Source: Pyrocephalus nanus (taxonomy: Eukaryota > Chordata > Aves > Passeriformes > Tyrannidae). Taken from it: a DNA stretch of 64,000 nt. The DNA lies in the NCBI GenBank assembly GCA_038380795.1, contig CM076259.1, positions 59,539,938 through 59,603,937 on the forward strand, read 5' to 3'. Below the pieces are notes generated by a model. It was not told the origin of the DNA and searched no databases. It worked only from the letters and a program-made list of their open reading frames with translations. Below, piece by piece: positions 1 through 10,335 of the stretch (position 1 is the first letter of the stretch; the number at the start of each line of letters is the position of its first letter). The translations under genes and the position numbers were made by a program.

Positions 1-37
<37 letters not shown>
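1..37. repeat. (TA)n microsatellite
   Basis: An uninterrupted alternating A/T dinucleotide tract occupies the left edge of the window, so its true length is unknown. It is followed by AT-rich non-repetitive sequence. Confidence 0.98.
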
Positions 38-42
<5 letters not shown>

Positions 43-1853
43 ACTAAAAGTATATGGCTTAAGTATATAAAATTTTAAAAAATATTGTATAAAACATCTA
101 TTTAGAAATGAGTCTATGAACTAGTACTTCTGAAGTTTTGCATCATCTGAGAAATCTTCCGGGTGATAACAATGATGGTATGATAATTTATAGTGTATTT
201 AAAGTATATAATATTGTATAGATTCTCAAGCAATTTCTACACAAAAGTTCAAAATAAGTAGAAAACTCTGGAAAAAAATCAAATTTTCAATTAGCAATTT
301 TGCTACAATTATTTGCAATTAAAAAAACAAAACCAATATATTGAATATGAAAAAATGTCATTGGCATATCAGAAAATATAAATGATTTAGGAAACCACAA
401 GCATCCTTATCTACATTTAAGCAATATTCTGCCTTGAACTTGGAGTAAGACAGCAGCATGAATAGGGAAACCACATGAAAAATCAAGACTATCATTGTGT
501 GCATTACTTCTTTACTGTCCAGAAATGCTGAACACAGCAGTTCAGTTACAGGTGTGAAATTCTAGATGTACATTCTTGTAAGGATACATGTAACACCTAA
601 TCACAATTAGTCTCAGAGTCTCTGTAAATTTTCCTAGTGATTCTCACTCAGTGACCCTGAGCATAATGCATTTGATAAATCTAGTGTGCTTAAGAAAGCA
701 AAAGGGAGGAGGAAGATGCATTGGTAGAAAGAAACAGGCTCAGCAGACCAAGGACAGACACAAAGGAGAAAGTAAAAAACAGAAAGGAAAAAAAAAAAAG
801 GAAGAAAGTTCATGTGTCTAAATGCACTTGGTCTAATTCTCTGTGGTGCCATTGGCATCTTTGCAGTCTGCAACAAGAAACACCATTTCACACAGGGCTG
901 CTATGCAGTCCCAGCTCTTAAATATAATTAAGAGTCTATATTAGAAAAAGTCTTGCCTCTTTTCCTTCCCCCTAGTTTTGCCAGAGCTTTCCCCAGCAGC
1001 TGCAATACTGGTACCCACCACACGATTCACAGTGCAGGCAAAGAGAATAAGTTATGGAACACTCTATACCCACTACGCATCAATGGTCACCTGGCTGGGA
1101 GCACCTCTGTGCTCCAGCTGAAGAGCAGGCATTTTCTTCTCCAGAGTCCTAGAATCCCTCTGTTCCCTTCTGTGAGCTGGTAATTTTCAAGCAGAGAGAT
1201 GAAATGTAAATACCAGCATGGATAATTATTTCACTACTCATTTTTTGCAAGATAATCAGACAGAAAAGATAAGACTCACTCTGAGAAACAGAAGCAGTAG
1301 AAATTTTTATCCAGCAACAGCATGAAAGATTCTGCCAATTCTTCTTACAAAAGCAACAGTTCATTGATTTGTAGCTGCTGCCTACTTTCATATGCAAGAA
1401 CAACAACAGAAATCCCTCACTGGTCTTCTCTACATATTTTCAGGCAATCACTACAAACATGACAACTTCTAGTATTATTTATTCTATGCACTGTGTTTCC
1501 ATTCCTGCTGTTGATGTCAACTGCATACAAGCCAGGCTCAGAAGCTCAAATTCAATCACAAAGCTATGAGTAACACCACTACATCTCCACCCTTTGCATC
1601 TCCTACTCAGTTCCCCAAAAGGGGTTTCCACAATAATGTGTGGAGTAATCACACAGAGAATGCCATTAAAGTTAATGTGAAAATCAGCCAAATACCACCT
1701 CTAAAAGGAGTGGGAGCTATTTACTAGATAATACTAATAAAACTCTGCAAGATCAAAGGGTGGCCTGAAGTTTTCCCTTTATTTTCTACAGTAATGTCTT
1801 CCAGTTTCTCTACATATACTTCTTCATCAGTTAGCACGGTAACCCCTTTTCCC
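38..1853. other. AT-rich unique stretch, no gene seen
   Basis: This is AT-rich DNA with a 12-base A run at 788-799. Short open frames exist on both strands (85 codons or fewer), but they overlap each other, are rich in codons produced by the A/T runs, and show no domain or splice context that I recognise. I see no known repeat here. Confidence 0.6.
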
Positions 1854-2172
1854 CATAGAATAACAGAAAATCTCCAGTTGGAAAGCACCCGTAAGAATCG
1901 TTGAGTCCAACCCTCTGCTCCTCACAGGACTACCTAAATCTAGACCAAACAACTAAGAATGCTGTCCAGACAATCCCTGAATTTTGACAGGCTTGTTGCT
2001 GTGACCACTTCCCTGGGGCCCTGTTCCATTGACTGACCACCCACTCAGTGAAGAACCTTTTCCTAATGTCCAATCTGAACTTCCCTGGATACAACTTCAT
2101 TCCATGTCCTTGTCACTGGTCACCAGAGAGAGGAGAGCAGCACCTCCACCTCTGCCACTTCTCTTGAGACAT
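1854..2172 (-). mobile_element. CR1 LINE 3' fragment
   Basis: Read on the minus strand this is the 3' end of a CR1 retrotransposon. At its left edge lies the reverse complement of the CR1 tail (CATAGAATAACAGA) followed by the 'TTGGAAAG...GAGTCCAACCC' block. Further right come the reverse complements of the C-terminal ORF2 coding segment ('CTGTTCCATTGACTGACCAC', 'CCTTTTCCTAATGTCCAA', 'CTTGTCACTGGTCACCAGAG'). About 320 bp survive, a typical 5'-truncated insertion. The 'CTCTGCTCCTCACAGGACTAC' portion matches the copy at 9190-9435 read in the other orientation, so both seem to belong to one subfamily. No target-site duplication is obvious. Confidence 0.9.
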
Positions 2173-3982
2173 TCCCTAAGCTGTGCTTTCCCTCTTACTT
2201 ATTGCCTTCATTACTTAACCAATTCATGGCTGTCCATTTTACCTTCACTTGCAAGGCTTCTACAGTTGACTACAAGCACTCATCCTACCACACCTTGACA
2301 GGAATTACCACCCACCAGATGAAGCACATTAACCACCTAAATGCATGCTGTTCCCTGGCTGTAAAATCTTCAGCCAAGTGACCTTCATGACAGGTAATAG
2401 ATTCCAGGGACTGAACTGTCAGGTTCAGCAAAACTTGTGTCATAAAGGTAACCTCCAAATACTGACCAGGTGTAAAATTCTACTAATTCCATAATGCATG
2501 AAATTATATTGCTCAAAGACACATCTCAAGGGATTGTTGACCTGAGAATATTTACAGAGAAATGTTATGAACTATTGCATGGCTGAGACAGCTCTGTGAC
2601 AGAACATTTGCAGACAAAGATATGAACAATTGTGCCTAAGTACAAGCACGCAATTTGCTGTGCATATTATTAGCAGTGATTTTTTTAGAAATGATCACCC
2701 ACCTGACTGTCCCAAAAAACCTCCTAGAGTTGCTAGAAGATGCCAGGGAAAGTTTTCACTTGTAGCAGACTTTCTATCTTTAATAACACCAGCTGTCGCT
2801 TTTACAAACACATCATGCCCTTCACAGTTACCCCATATTCTGCAAACACCAAAAAAACCCAAACTCTCCCACAGTTACTAACATCTGCTTCACTTACTGG
2901 TTCTGACAAACTGAAGGACATAAGCATGATTTAACAGATTGCTCTGCGCAAAGAAACCATGCAGTCCACAAAAGGATTCATCAAATGCCCCTGTCAGAGA
3001 GCTTTACAAAGCGCAGCTTAATGAACGCATGCAAATTACTGTAATATATAAAATGCCTGATACCACTTCAACAAGTAATGTGCTTATGAAATCTATGGAG
3101 AATGGTAAGATAGATCAATCCAATTTGTCTTTGAAATAAAGTGATTTGGTTTCCTCTAGGTAATTTCAATCTCTTTTTTTTTTTTTTTTTAATGCCTTGA
3201 AGCATGCATTACATACAATGAACCACTGCTTTAGACCCTAGAAGATGTGATTATTCAATAGAAAAAGCATTCAGCAACAGACAAACTGGAAGCACGCTGG
3301 TACACTTCAATATTTTCCTTCAATGTTTTGACATGCTGGCATTTTTAAAAAATTGTTTTTTCCAAGCCTTGCTGCATTTAAACAGCCCCTATTTTTTTTG
3401 TCATTGCTTGATGTGAGGTTGAAGCCTGAGCGTAAGTCAGGCTGATATTTACAGCATGAGGAAATGCTCAGATATGAAAGCACATCAGAAAACAGCATGC
3501 ATCCAGGATGATCGCTGCTGCTGCTGTTTTCAACATTATTGATCTAGAAATCTGATCTTTTTTTACCATCAAGATAAGGAAAGAATAGCTTATGAGATAA
3601 AATGATTTTCGATGAAAAAGATCAACATTTTCTAGAGCTTTATTCCCTCTGAGAACGGAAAGTTTTTTTGCTGACTTGAAAAAAAAAAACCAACACCTCC
3701 TTTCAGTGTTTTGTCAAAGAAACTAAAACCCACAATCACCCTTTAAGAATTTGTGCAACAGATCTTCTCTAATTTTTTTCATTCGATTAAAAAAAAAAAA
3801 AAGAAGAACACAGCACAGTAAGCGCATCAGAAAGTGGAAAGTGCAAAGTTTCTGGACCGTGGCTTTAGGTCAGGCAGGTGTGAATGAGAAAGAGGACTGA
3901 GAAGTGCCATGATTACCTCTTTGTAAAGACTCTGTTTTCCCGGAAAATATCAGTCAGAAGAGCCTAGCTTCAGCTAGGGATC
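2173..3982. other. unique stretch with homopolymer tracts
   Basis: No gene or known repeat is recognised. There is a 17-base T run at 3174-3190, an A run at 3679-3688 and a 14-base A run at 3789-3802. A small perfect hairpin (CCTAGC, loop TTCA, GCTAGG) sits at 3963-3978 just outside the larger palindrome. Open frames of up to 89 codons have no recognisable features. Confidence 0.55.
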
Positions 3983-4139
3983 TCTGAGGGCCATTTTTCA
4001 AATGGTGAGTAGGACTTCTACTAAAAAAAAAAAGAATGTAGGAACAGTGACACCTTGGAGCTGAGATGGATTGTATCACTGTTTCTGCACTCTTTATTTT
4101 TGAGTGGAAGTGCTACTCACCATTTTTTAAGTCCTCAGA
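3983..4139. repeat. ~157-bp near-palindrome / long hairpin
   Basis: Two arms pair along most of their length. Positions 4000-4012 (AAATGGTGAGTAG) are the exact reverse complement of 4113-4125. Pairing continues inward through 4014-4022 with 4103-4111, the A/T run 4024-4033 with 4093-4101, and 4034-4053 with 4073-4092, interrupted by a few single mismatches and one extra A, to a loop of roughly 4054-4072. Outside an unpaired 10 x 7 base segment, 3983-3989 (TCTGAGG) pairs exactly with 4133-4139. Several differences between the arms would be G-U pairs in a plus-strand RNA. The shape fits a small non-autonomous DNA transposon (MITE) or a long hairpin RNA precursor. No family or known miRNA is recognised, and no TA or other target duplication is certain. 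Confidence 0.8.
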
Positions 4140-4555
4140 CCATCATGTGTACTAACATAGACCTGATTCTTGATAGTTTATAATTTTCAACCACATTCTT
4201 ACACCTTCAGCATCCCCACTCATCTACAGACTATGAATACAGAACACAAATTGTCTGGTCTGTTCAGTCACACTCCTCTGAAGTCTGTGATGGACTAGGT
4301 CCAGGTTGCAGTTTACCAGTTCTTCTTCATGCTATTTATCAGGCCTACAACTCTCCAGCTGGAAGGTGTCCAGCCCATTCTACAGAACTCAAGTTTTCTT
4401 AGGAAATCAAAGGAAATCTCATGCTGGAATCACAAAAGGAAAACAACCAAACACTAAGTTAACACTTTCCTGGGTTCTTGGTTATGTTATGCTAGGAGAA
4501 ATCCTAATCAAGTAGTCTAATAGGTAAAATAAACAGTTTCAACTTTTATTTTATA
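4140..4555. other. unique stretch
   Basis: No gene, repeat or RNA is recognised. A 69-codon open frame on plus (4306-4515) has no identifiable features. Confidence 0.5.
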
Positions 4556-4995
4556 TCATAGAATGACAGAATCACTTAGATTGGAAAAGACCTCTAAGAT
4601 CAAGTCCAACCATTAACCCAGCACTGCCAAAATCACCATTAAACAATGCCCCTAAGCATCACATCTACATATCTTTTAGATACCTCCAGGGATGGTAACT
4701 CAACCTCTTTCCGGGGCAGCCTGTTCTACTGCTTGATCACCCTTTCGCTGAAGAAATTTTTCCCCATATCCAACCTAAAACTCTCCTTGGCACAACCTGA
4801 GGCCATTTTTCCTTGCCCTATCACTTGTTACATGGGAGAGGAGATTGAACCCCACCTGTTTGCAACTTCATTTCAGGTAGTTGTAGAGAGCAGTAAGATC
4901 CCCCTGAGCCTCCTTTTCTACAGGCTAAACAACTCCAGTTCCCTCAGCTACTCCTCATCAGACTTGTGCTCTAGGTCCTTCATCCATTATGTTTC
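4556..4995 (-). mobile_element. CR1 LINE 3' fragment
   Basis: This is an approximately 440-bp CR1 3' end in minus orientation. It starts at the left with the inverted tail (ATCATAGAATGACAGAATC) and the 'TTGGAAAAGACCTCTAAGAT' block. It then runs through the inverted 3'-UTR and C-terminal ORF2 segment ('GGGGCAGCCTGTTCTACTGC', 'GAAGAAATTTTTCCCCATAT') to 'AGGTAGTTGTAGAGAGCA' and 'AGCCTCCTTTTCTACAGGC'. The same order and wording recur at 47226-47585, so these two belong to one subfamily, distinct from the 1854 and 29732 copies. The 129-codon plus-strand frame across this element (4646-5035) is an antisense artefact. Confidence 0.93.
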
Positions 4996-7140
4996 TTGTT
5001 ACTACAGAAGGAATTGCTGTTACTGTCAAAGCTAGACACGAGTTTTGCTTTGTGCCTTAGGCAAAATGACCAAAATGAGCAGTACTTGGTGCAGGATTCT
5101 CATGTCTTTGTACCATGGGACCAGAGTTTCTGTGCTGAGAATTAACTAAAATGTAAAATAAGAGAACAGGTTGGAGCACATGTCAGAAATGCACTGTGAT
5201 CTCTTAATTTTAAAGGCATTAACTTATAAAATCCCTTACGTTCTGTTACACAAAATATTCAGTATGTTCCAGGCACTGGGGAAAATGCTTTTATTTCTGT
5301 GCAAATGAATATACATTAGAGTGTTTATAACATTTTTCTAGATTTGAATTTATATAACTGACAATTAAGGGGAGATACTATGTATCACTTCTAGATGCCA
5401 GTTAGCAATATTTAACAAAGCGGGTTATTTCTCATTTTTACATCATTTCTTTGTATTTAAATTTGCAAGATTGTGGGTTCTCCAGCTTTGCATTCAGTTG
5501 AAGACTAAAACTGTGGAATAAATGGACATGAAAAACCTTCCTTTATAATACCTCATTTCTCAAAATATCTCTTTCAGGTTCTATCATTACCATCCCTATT
5601 TTAAATTTGTTCCTTTTAACATAAATCTACAAGTACAGAAAAATGTCTCCCCTTTTGACTGTTCATCAAGGTCAAGAGATTCACAGTTGGTATAGGTAAC
5701 AGAGGCAAATTAAGGAAGCTCCATGTCACACCTTCTCTCTTATCTCCTGAACTCATATAAAATTATACTAATTATTGTAAGTAAAATTAAACGTTCTAAC
5801 TGAAATAGGGAGAAAATTATTATTCTTGGGAGTCAATCTTCTTATGGCTCCCTTAAGATGTAACATGTAACAGATTTTAGTGTAAAAAAAGAGCCTCTTA
5901 CACAGATTTCAGTTTTAGTCTAATAAACCAGCTTCAATAAAGCATATTAACCTGCAGACTACCACTGACAAAATTATACTCACACTGTGTGCAGTGGAGT
6001 GTGCAATGATAATGCAAGAAAACATTTTTAAACCTGTTACTTTGAAGTATTTTTTTCTTTTTCATCAGAGATGTCAGAATTTAACGTCAGGGTGCACTGC
6101 TTTAACAAAATAGGTGGGAAGCAAAACCAGTCCACCCAGTCTCCCACCCCTGTTCACTAACAGATTCCTGCCATCCATTGCAGCAAAGATATGCATCCAC
6201 AGCTGCTTCAGACAAACTACCTACACTGGACAGCAGCATAATCAGCAACAGCAAATGGATCTAGGCCAATTCTGACCTGACAGTGAAGTAGACGAGAAAG
6301 TGAAATCCTTGCTTTGATTAGCTTCTTGGCAAGCTACTACAAACCCATATTCGCTTTTGAAAAAAAGAAAATGAGGAGGTTTATAAGATTGTAGACCTTT
6401 TTCTACCCATAGAAAGCAAATTTCTACAGGTTTAAAATTCCCTTTTTTCTCCTCTGACCTGTGGGAAAATAAGAGAGAGGACTCACTGCTCTAAAGTCCG
6501 TCTCAAAAGTAGCATCCAAGATGTAAAGACTCACAACCTAAAATATTTCTGTGAAAGTTCAAAGTATCGAGCAACTTTACTGTGGTAGACACGTCCGAAG
6601 GGAAGGGTCCCCAGCTGCCATGATACAGGCAGAAGAGGCACATAACTCAGCCACTGCTTTTGGTTTAGCACTGCTAAGCCTAATACAGAGCATCTGAGAT
6701 ACACAGATTTGTGCCGCCATCATTGCAGTGTAGAGGTTGGAATAAAAGGTTCAGAGGAACATATTTTTGGGGATTTTTTCTTTTAAAAACAAGGCAGAAG
6801 CACTAAACTGCACTACTTCAGCCCAGTGAAAGACTGGGTAAAGCAGCTGAATGCTACAGATACAATAAATTTCTATCACTTTCCCTTTTCGAATTAAAGT
6901 GACAATTGTTGGGAAACCCTGTTCAAATAATGTAAAAAGGGGTTCCAATAAGTTAAATATAGGTAATATTTTTACAAGACTTGTGAGGACAACATGGGTA
7001 AGTTTGGCATGACCATGACATTCAGCTGCCCCGGAAAGTCCTTAAACACTAGAACCATAACATCTGAAGATTATGATACCTTATTCCTGCATAAAAGCAG
7101 GAATCACTCAGAACTATCCACCAGTAACATCTCCTCTCAG
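4996..7140. other. unique AT-rich stretch
   Basis: No gene, CR1 tail or LTR is recognised across about 2.1 kb. Short A and T runs occur. The only listed-size open frame (65 codons, minus, 6751-6948) has no recognisable features. Confidence 0.5.
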
Positions 7141-7388
7141 AGTCACAGAATCATTTAGGTTACAAAAGACCTTTGAGATCACTGATTCCAATCGTTAAGC
7201 CAGAACTGTTGAATCCAATCATTAAGCCAGAACTGCCAAATCCGCCACTAAACCATGTTTCTCAGTGCCACATCTACATGTCTTTTAAACATCTACAAAC
7301 TTGGTTATTCAAGCACTATCCTGGGCAGCCTGTTCCAAAGCTTGACTGCTCCTCAAGGGACTTGTGTTCTAGACCCTTCATCATATTA
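7141..7388 (-). mobile_element. CR1 LINE 3' fragment with internal deletion and duplication
   Basis: The inverted CR1 tail (GTCACAGAATCATTTAGGTT) leads into the same subfamily layout as the 4556 and 47226 copies ('CCACATCTACATGTCTTTTA', 'GGGCAGCCTGTTCCAAAGC'). Two changes stand out. A 27-bp unit is tandemly duplicated at 7188-7214 and 7215-7241. After 'CAAAGCTTGACTGCT' the sequence jumps to 'GACTTGTGTTCTAGACCC', which in the 4556 copy lies roughly 200 bp further on, so an internal segment was lost. A 133-codon plus-strand frame starting here is antisense to the element and is not a gene. Confidence 0.88.
7188..7241. repeat. 27-bp tandem duplication inside CR1
   Basis: Two adjacent 27-bp units share 'CCAATC.TTAAGCCAGAACTG' and differ at only a few positions. 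The sister CR1 copies at 4556 and 47226 carry a single unit, so the duplication arose in this copy or its close source. Confidence 0.9.
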
Positions 7389-9189
7389 CTCAAAAAAATC
7401 TACAGGAGAAACAAGCGGACCATCATGTCCTCAAAATAAAAACCTACTGCAAGAGGGGACAGCTGCGATTCACAGATGTTTGCCCATATTACTTGAGAGA
7501 AAGAAAAGCATAATGTTCCCTCTTGTCTCAGAAACAAACATAGAAGCTGTAGCTGTAAAGAGGAGCAAGATCAAACGATTTGAGAGGAGTCTAGTAAGTC
7601 TTCCTGAGCAGTCAGTCATGCCTGCTGCTAGAAGGCACCAAGATGTCATTCTCTGAAAAGTCAGAAATAATGAGGAATAGCTTATCAAGATAAGGATTAT
7701 TAGCAGACAGGCTAGTGGCAGAATTAGTTCACCATGGTGATGATAAAACAGTATTAGGAAAGCAGAGCAATTTTAAGAAAAGGCAGCTAAAAATACCTGC
7801 CTAACACACACTGCTCCAAGTCCTTCTCATCTCCAGTATAGTGATGGTTCAAAGTTAACTATCCCAACAGACAACCTTGTTCTCTGCTAGCATCACAGTG
7901 AAATGTAGCATGCAATGGAAGGCTTGCAGTCTCTGAGATTCCATGTCTCTGTGAGTGCATTTTGTTCCAGTTACTGTGAATTAGGAGCAGAATCCCATTG
8001 CCTGGCATGCTTTCAGCACAGGCTTCAGCTGAGAAAAGTCTGGGTGCAGTACTCGGGCTGCAGTATTGAAGGAATGCGCTACTTAGACGGATGAACCAGG
8101 TTTTCGTCCAGTTTTCTGTTCCTGCTTTGGCCAGGTGTCTTTTCCACAGAAACACGTGCACAACACACATGCCCTTACTAGCATCAGCAACAAAAGACCA
8201 AGACCAATGTCCTAAATGGTTTTTGGGAAGGGAGCTGACATCCCCAACTCCAAGGGTCTGGCAAGAGCAAGGAAATTCTTACACTGATCTCTTACACTAA
8301 CCTTCTGACATCTGTTAACAAACAGAAGAAGCCACTAACCTCTGCACTGAAAATAAAATAACTGATAGTGCAAACACATGAGCAGTGGCAGGTATCCTTT
8401 TTAGCCCTTTTGGCAACACTATGACTTCTGATCACATGCATAGTTTATTTTTTTCCAACCCCTACAAGTGCTTCTATGCATTCTCACAAAAACGTCCCAA
8501 AATTTACCAAATTCTCTCTTCAACTTATTTTGGTTTTCTATTCAACTAGTGCATTTGGAGTTTACTCCAGAACTTCACCTCTTGGAATGCTTGAAAAATT
8601 TTGTTTAATTTTCAGTCTAAATTCATTCAGGACTAATAAACGTATCATCTTGAACAGTTATTATCCTTCAATTTCAAAAGCTCTCCTCCTTGCCTGGTGT
8701 TTGCCCTCCCAAGGAATTTAGAACAGGTTTTTTTCCTGGACATTATATACAAATTATAAGGAATGGGGGCTTAGCATATTTTGTCAGAAAATCTGACAGA
8801 AGGAAACCAACCACTGGGAAAACGTATTTACCTTATTTTTATACTAAAGAACAAAAGGCAGATGCTGATTTCTTTTCCTAGTTACTCCAGTATAAACTAG
8901 AAATTATTACACCTGTATGGAGAGCAAACCATAACCTATGGCCAGCTGAGAGGCATGAACTGCATCTGAGCAGGCATTTACCTAGGGCTGCAGCGAGGAT
9001 TGTGAACACCAAGCTGTCAGCAGGGAATAAATACCTAATAGAGGAAGATAGAACAGGAGGCATCTGTCACGTAAGAGTCATCTTTCAGAGGACTTGGAGA
9101 ATGAAAAGCATTGACTACAGATTTCCTTCAGTCTGAAGAAACTTGAAAACCAACGCATCAGACATCTAGACCTCCAACTCTCTAGGTAA
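7389..9189. other. unique stretch
   Basis: I see no recognisable gene, RNA or repeat. Open frames of up to 103 codons (minus, 7859-8170) overlap frames on the other strand and show no domain, signal peptide or splice context. Confidence 0.5.
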
Positions 9190-9435
9190 ATGCTGCACCT
9201 CCTTCAGGTCAGATTGGACACTAGGAAAAGGTTCACTGAGAGGGTGGTCAGCAACTGGAACAGATTCCCTTAGAAAGTGGTCACAGCAACAAGTCTGTCA
9301 AAGTTCTAGGAGCATCTAGACAATGCTCTTAGTCATACAGTTTAGTTCTAAGTAGTCCTGCAAAGAGCAGGGAGTTGGGCTTGATGATCCTTATGGGTGC
9401 TTTTCAACTGAAGATATTATGTGATTCTATGTCTA
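9190..9435 (+). mobile_element. CR1 LINE 3' fragment
   Basis: In plus orientation this shows the C-terminal ORF2 and 3'-UTR order of CR1: 'TTGGACACTAGGAAAAGGTT', 'GAGGGTGGTCAGCAACTGGA', then 'TTGGGCTTGATGATCCTTAT', and finally the tail 'ATGTGATTCTATG'. About 245 bp remain. It matches the reverse complement of the 1854-2172 copy in the tail-proximal block, so the two form a widely spaced inverted pair of the same subfamily. Coding capacity is lost. Confidence 0.9.
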
Positions 9436-10184
9436 GGGAAAAGGCAAGTTTATCCAATCCCTGTTTTTCAATGTAACCATAATGCTTTTGTGTTGAATTC
9501 AATACCGTTCAAATGTGTTAAGAATGGTCTCAGGACACACAGTGCATCAAGCACTTCTTGAACCACAATGTCTGAACATCCACAGACCCCATATTTAAAT
9601 GCCCAAGGAAGTCTAAGGTCCAGGCCAGAGACATTAGATAGAGAGAAATATGTGCCTCTAAGGCTCAGTTCCTCTCATCCTAAATATGGATACCTAAAAC
9701 AGCTTAGATAAATTACTCGCACCTATAGGGTCCAATGATGATAAAAGGAATCTAGGATGAGTAGCTCTGATGTAGGCACTTATGCTGTAGATAAGGCAGT
9801 TGAGACAAATCTTACTGAGGAAGTCTATCTCAGGAGAGCTGGTATTCAGAAGTATTTGAAGGCACAAACAGTCATTCAAAGGATGGGTTTTCAATGATAC
9901 TATGATCTAATCTGTAAGTTTTTATTCAGTCCAGCCCTTTCTATTTGAATATTAAATAAAAGAATTTGAGATTTGGCTCAATGATAGCAGCAATAAAAGT
10001 CACCAGGAAGAGTGATTTATAAGAAAATATTAAAATAACTAAATATAGCTATGTATAGATTGACTAAAGCCACTACTGAAAGAGAAATATGATAATTATC
10101 TACAAGCTCTGGAAGGATACACTCACTAAGGATTTTTTTTAATAGGGTTTTTCAGGAAACTACAGCTAAGAGTAATGTGATCAT
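9436..10184. other. unique stretch
   Basis: Nothing is recognised apart from short open frames without features. Confidence 0.5.
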
Positions 10185-10335
10185 ACTGAGAAAAGTAAAA
10201 TTGACAGGGAAAAAATTTCTAATAATGAAGTGTATTCTATTGTAGAATAATCTTCCAAAGGAAATTGGCTGAAGTCCAATCACATCTAAAGCCTGGACAA
10301 AGCCTATCCATGACTGGACAAAGATCTGCAGAGAA
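10185..10335 (+). mobile_element. probable ancient CR1 fragment
   Basis: The segment 'AGAATAATCTTCCAAAGGAA' followed by 'GAAGTCCAATCAC' and 'AAAGCCTGGACAAAGCC' resembles the C-terminal ORF2 region of old CR1 subfamilies (a run equivalent to WNRLP...ES followed by the linker to the 3' UTR). Divergence is high and no tail is present, so this is a moderate call. It could be a chance match over part of its length. Confidence 0.45.

Noticed and set aside
4005..4012. GGTGAGT within the palindrome as a 5' splice donor
   Set aside because: There is no adjoining open exon, and the motif is explained as part of the inverted repeat arm.
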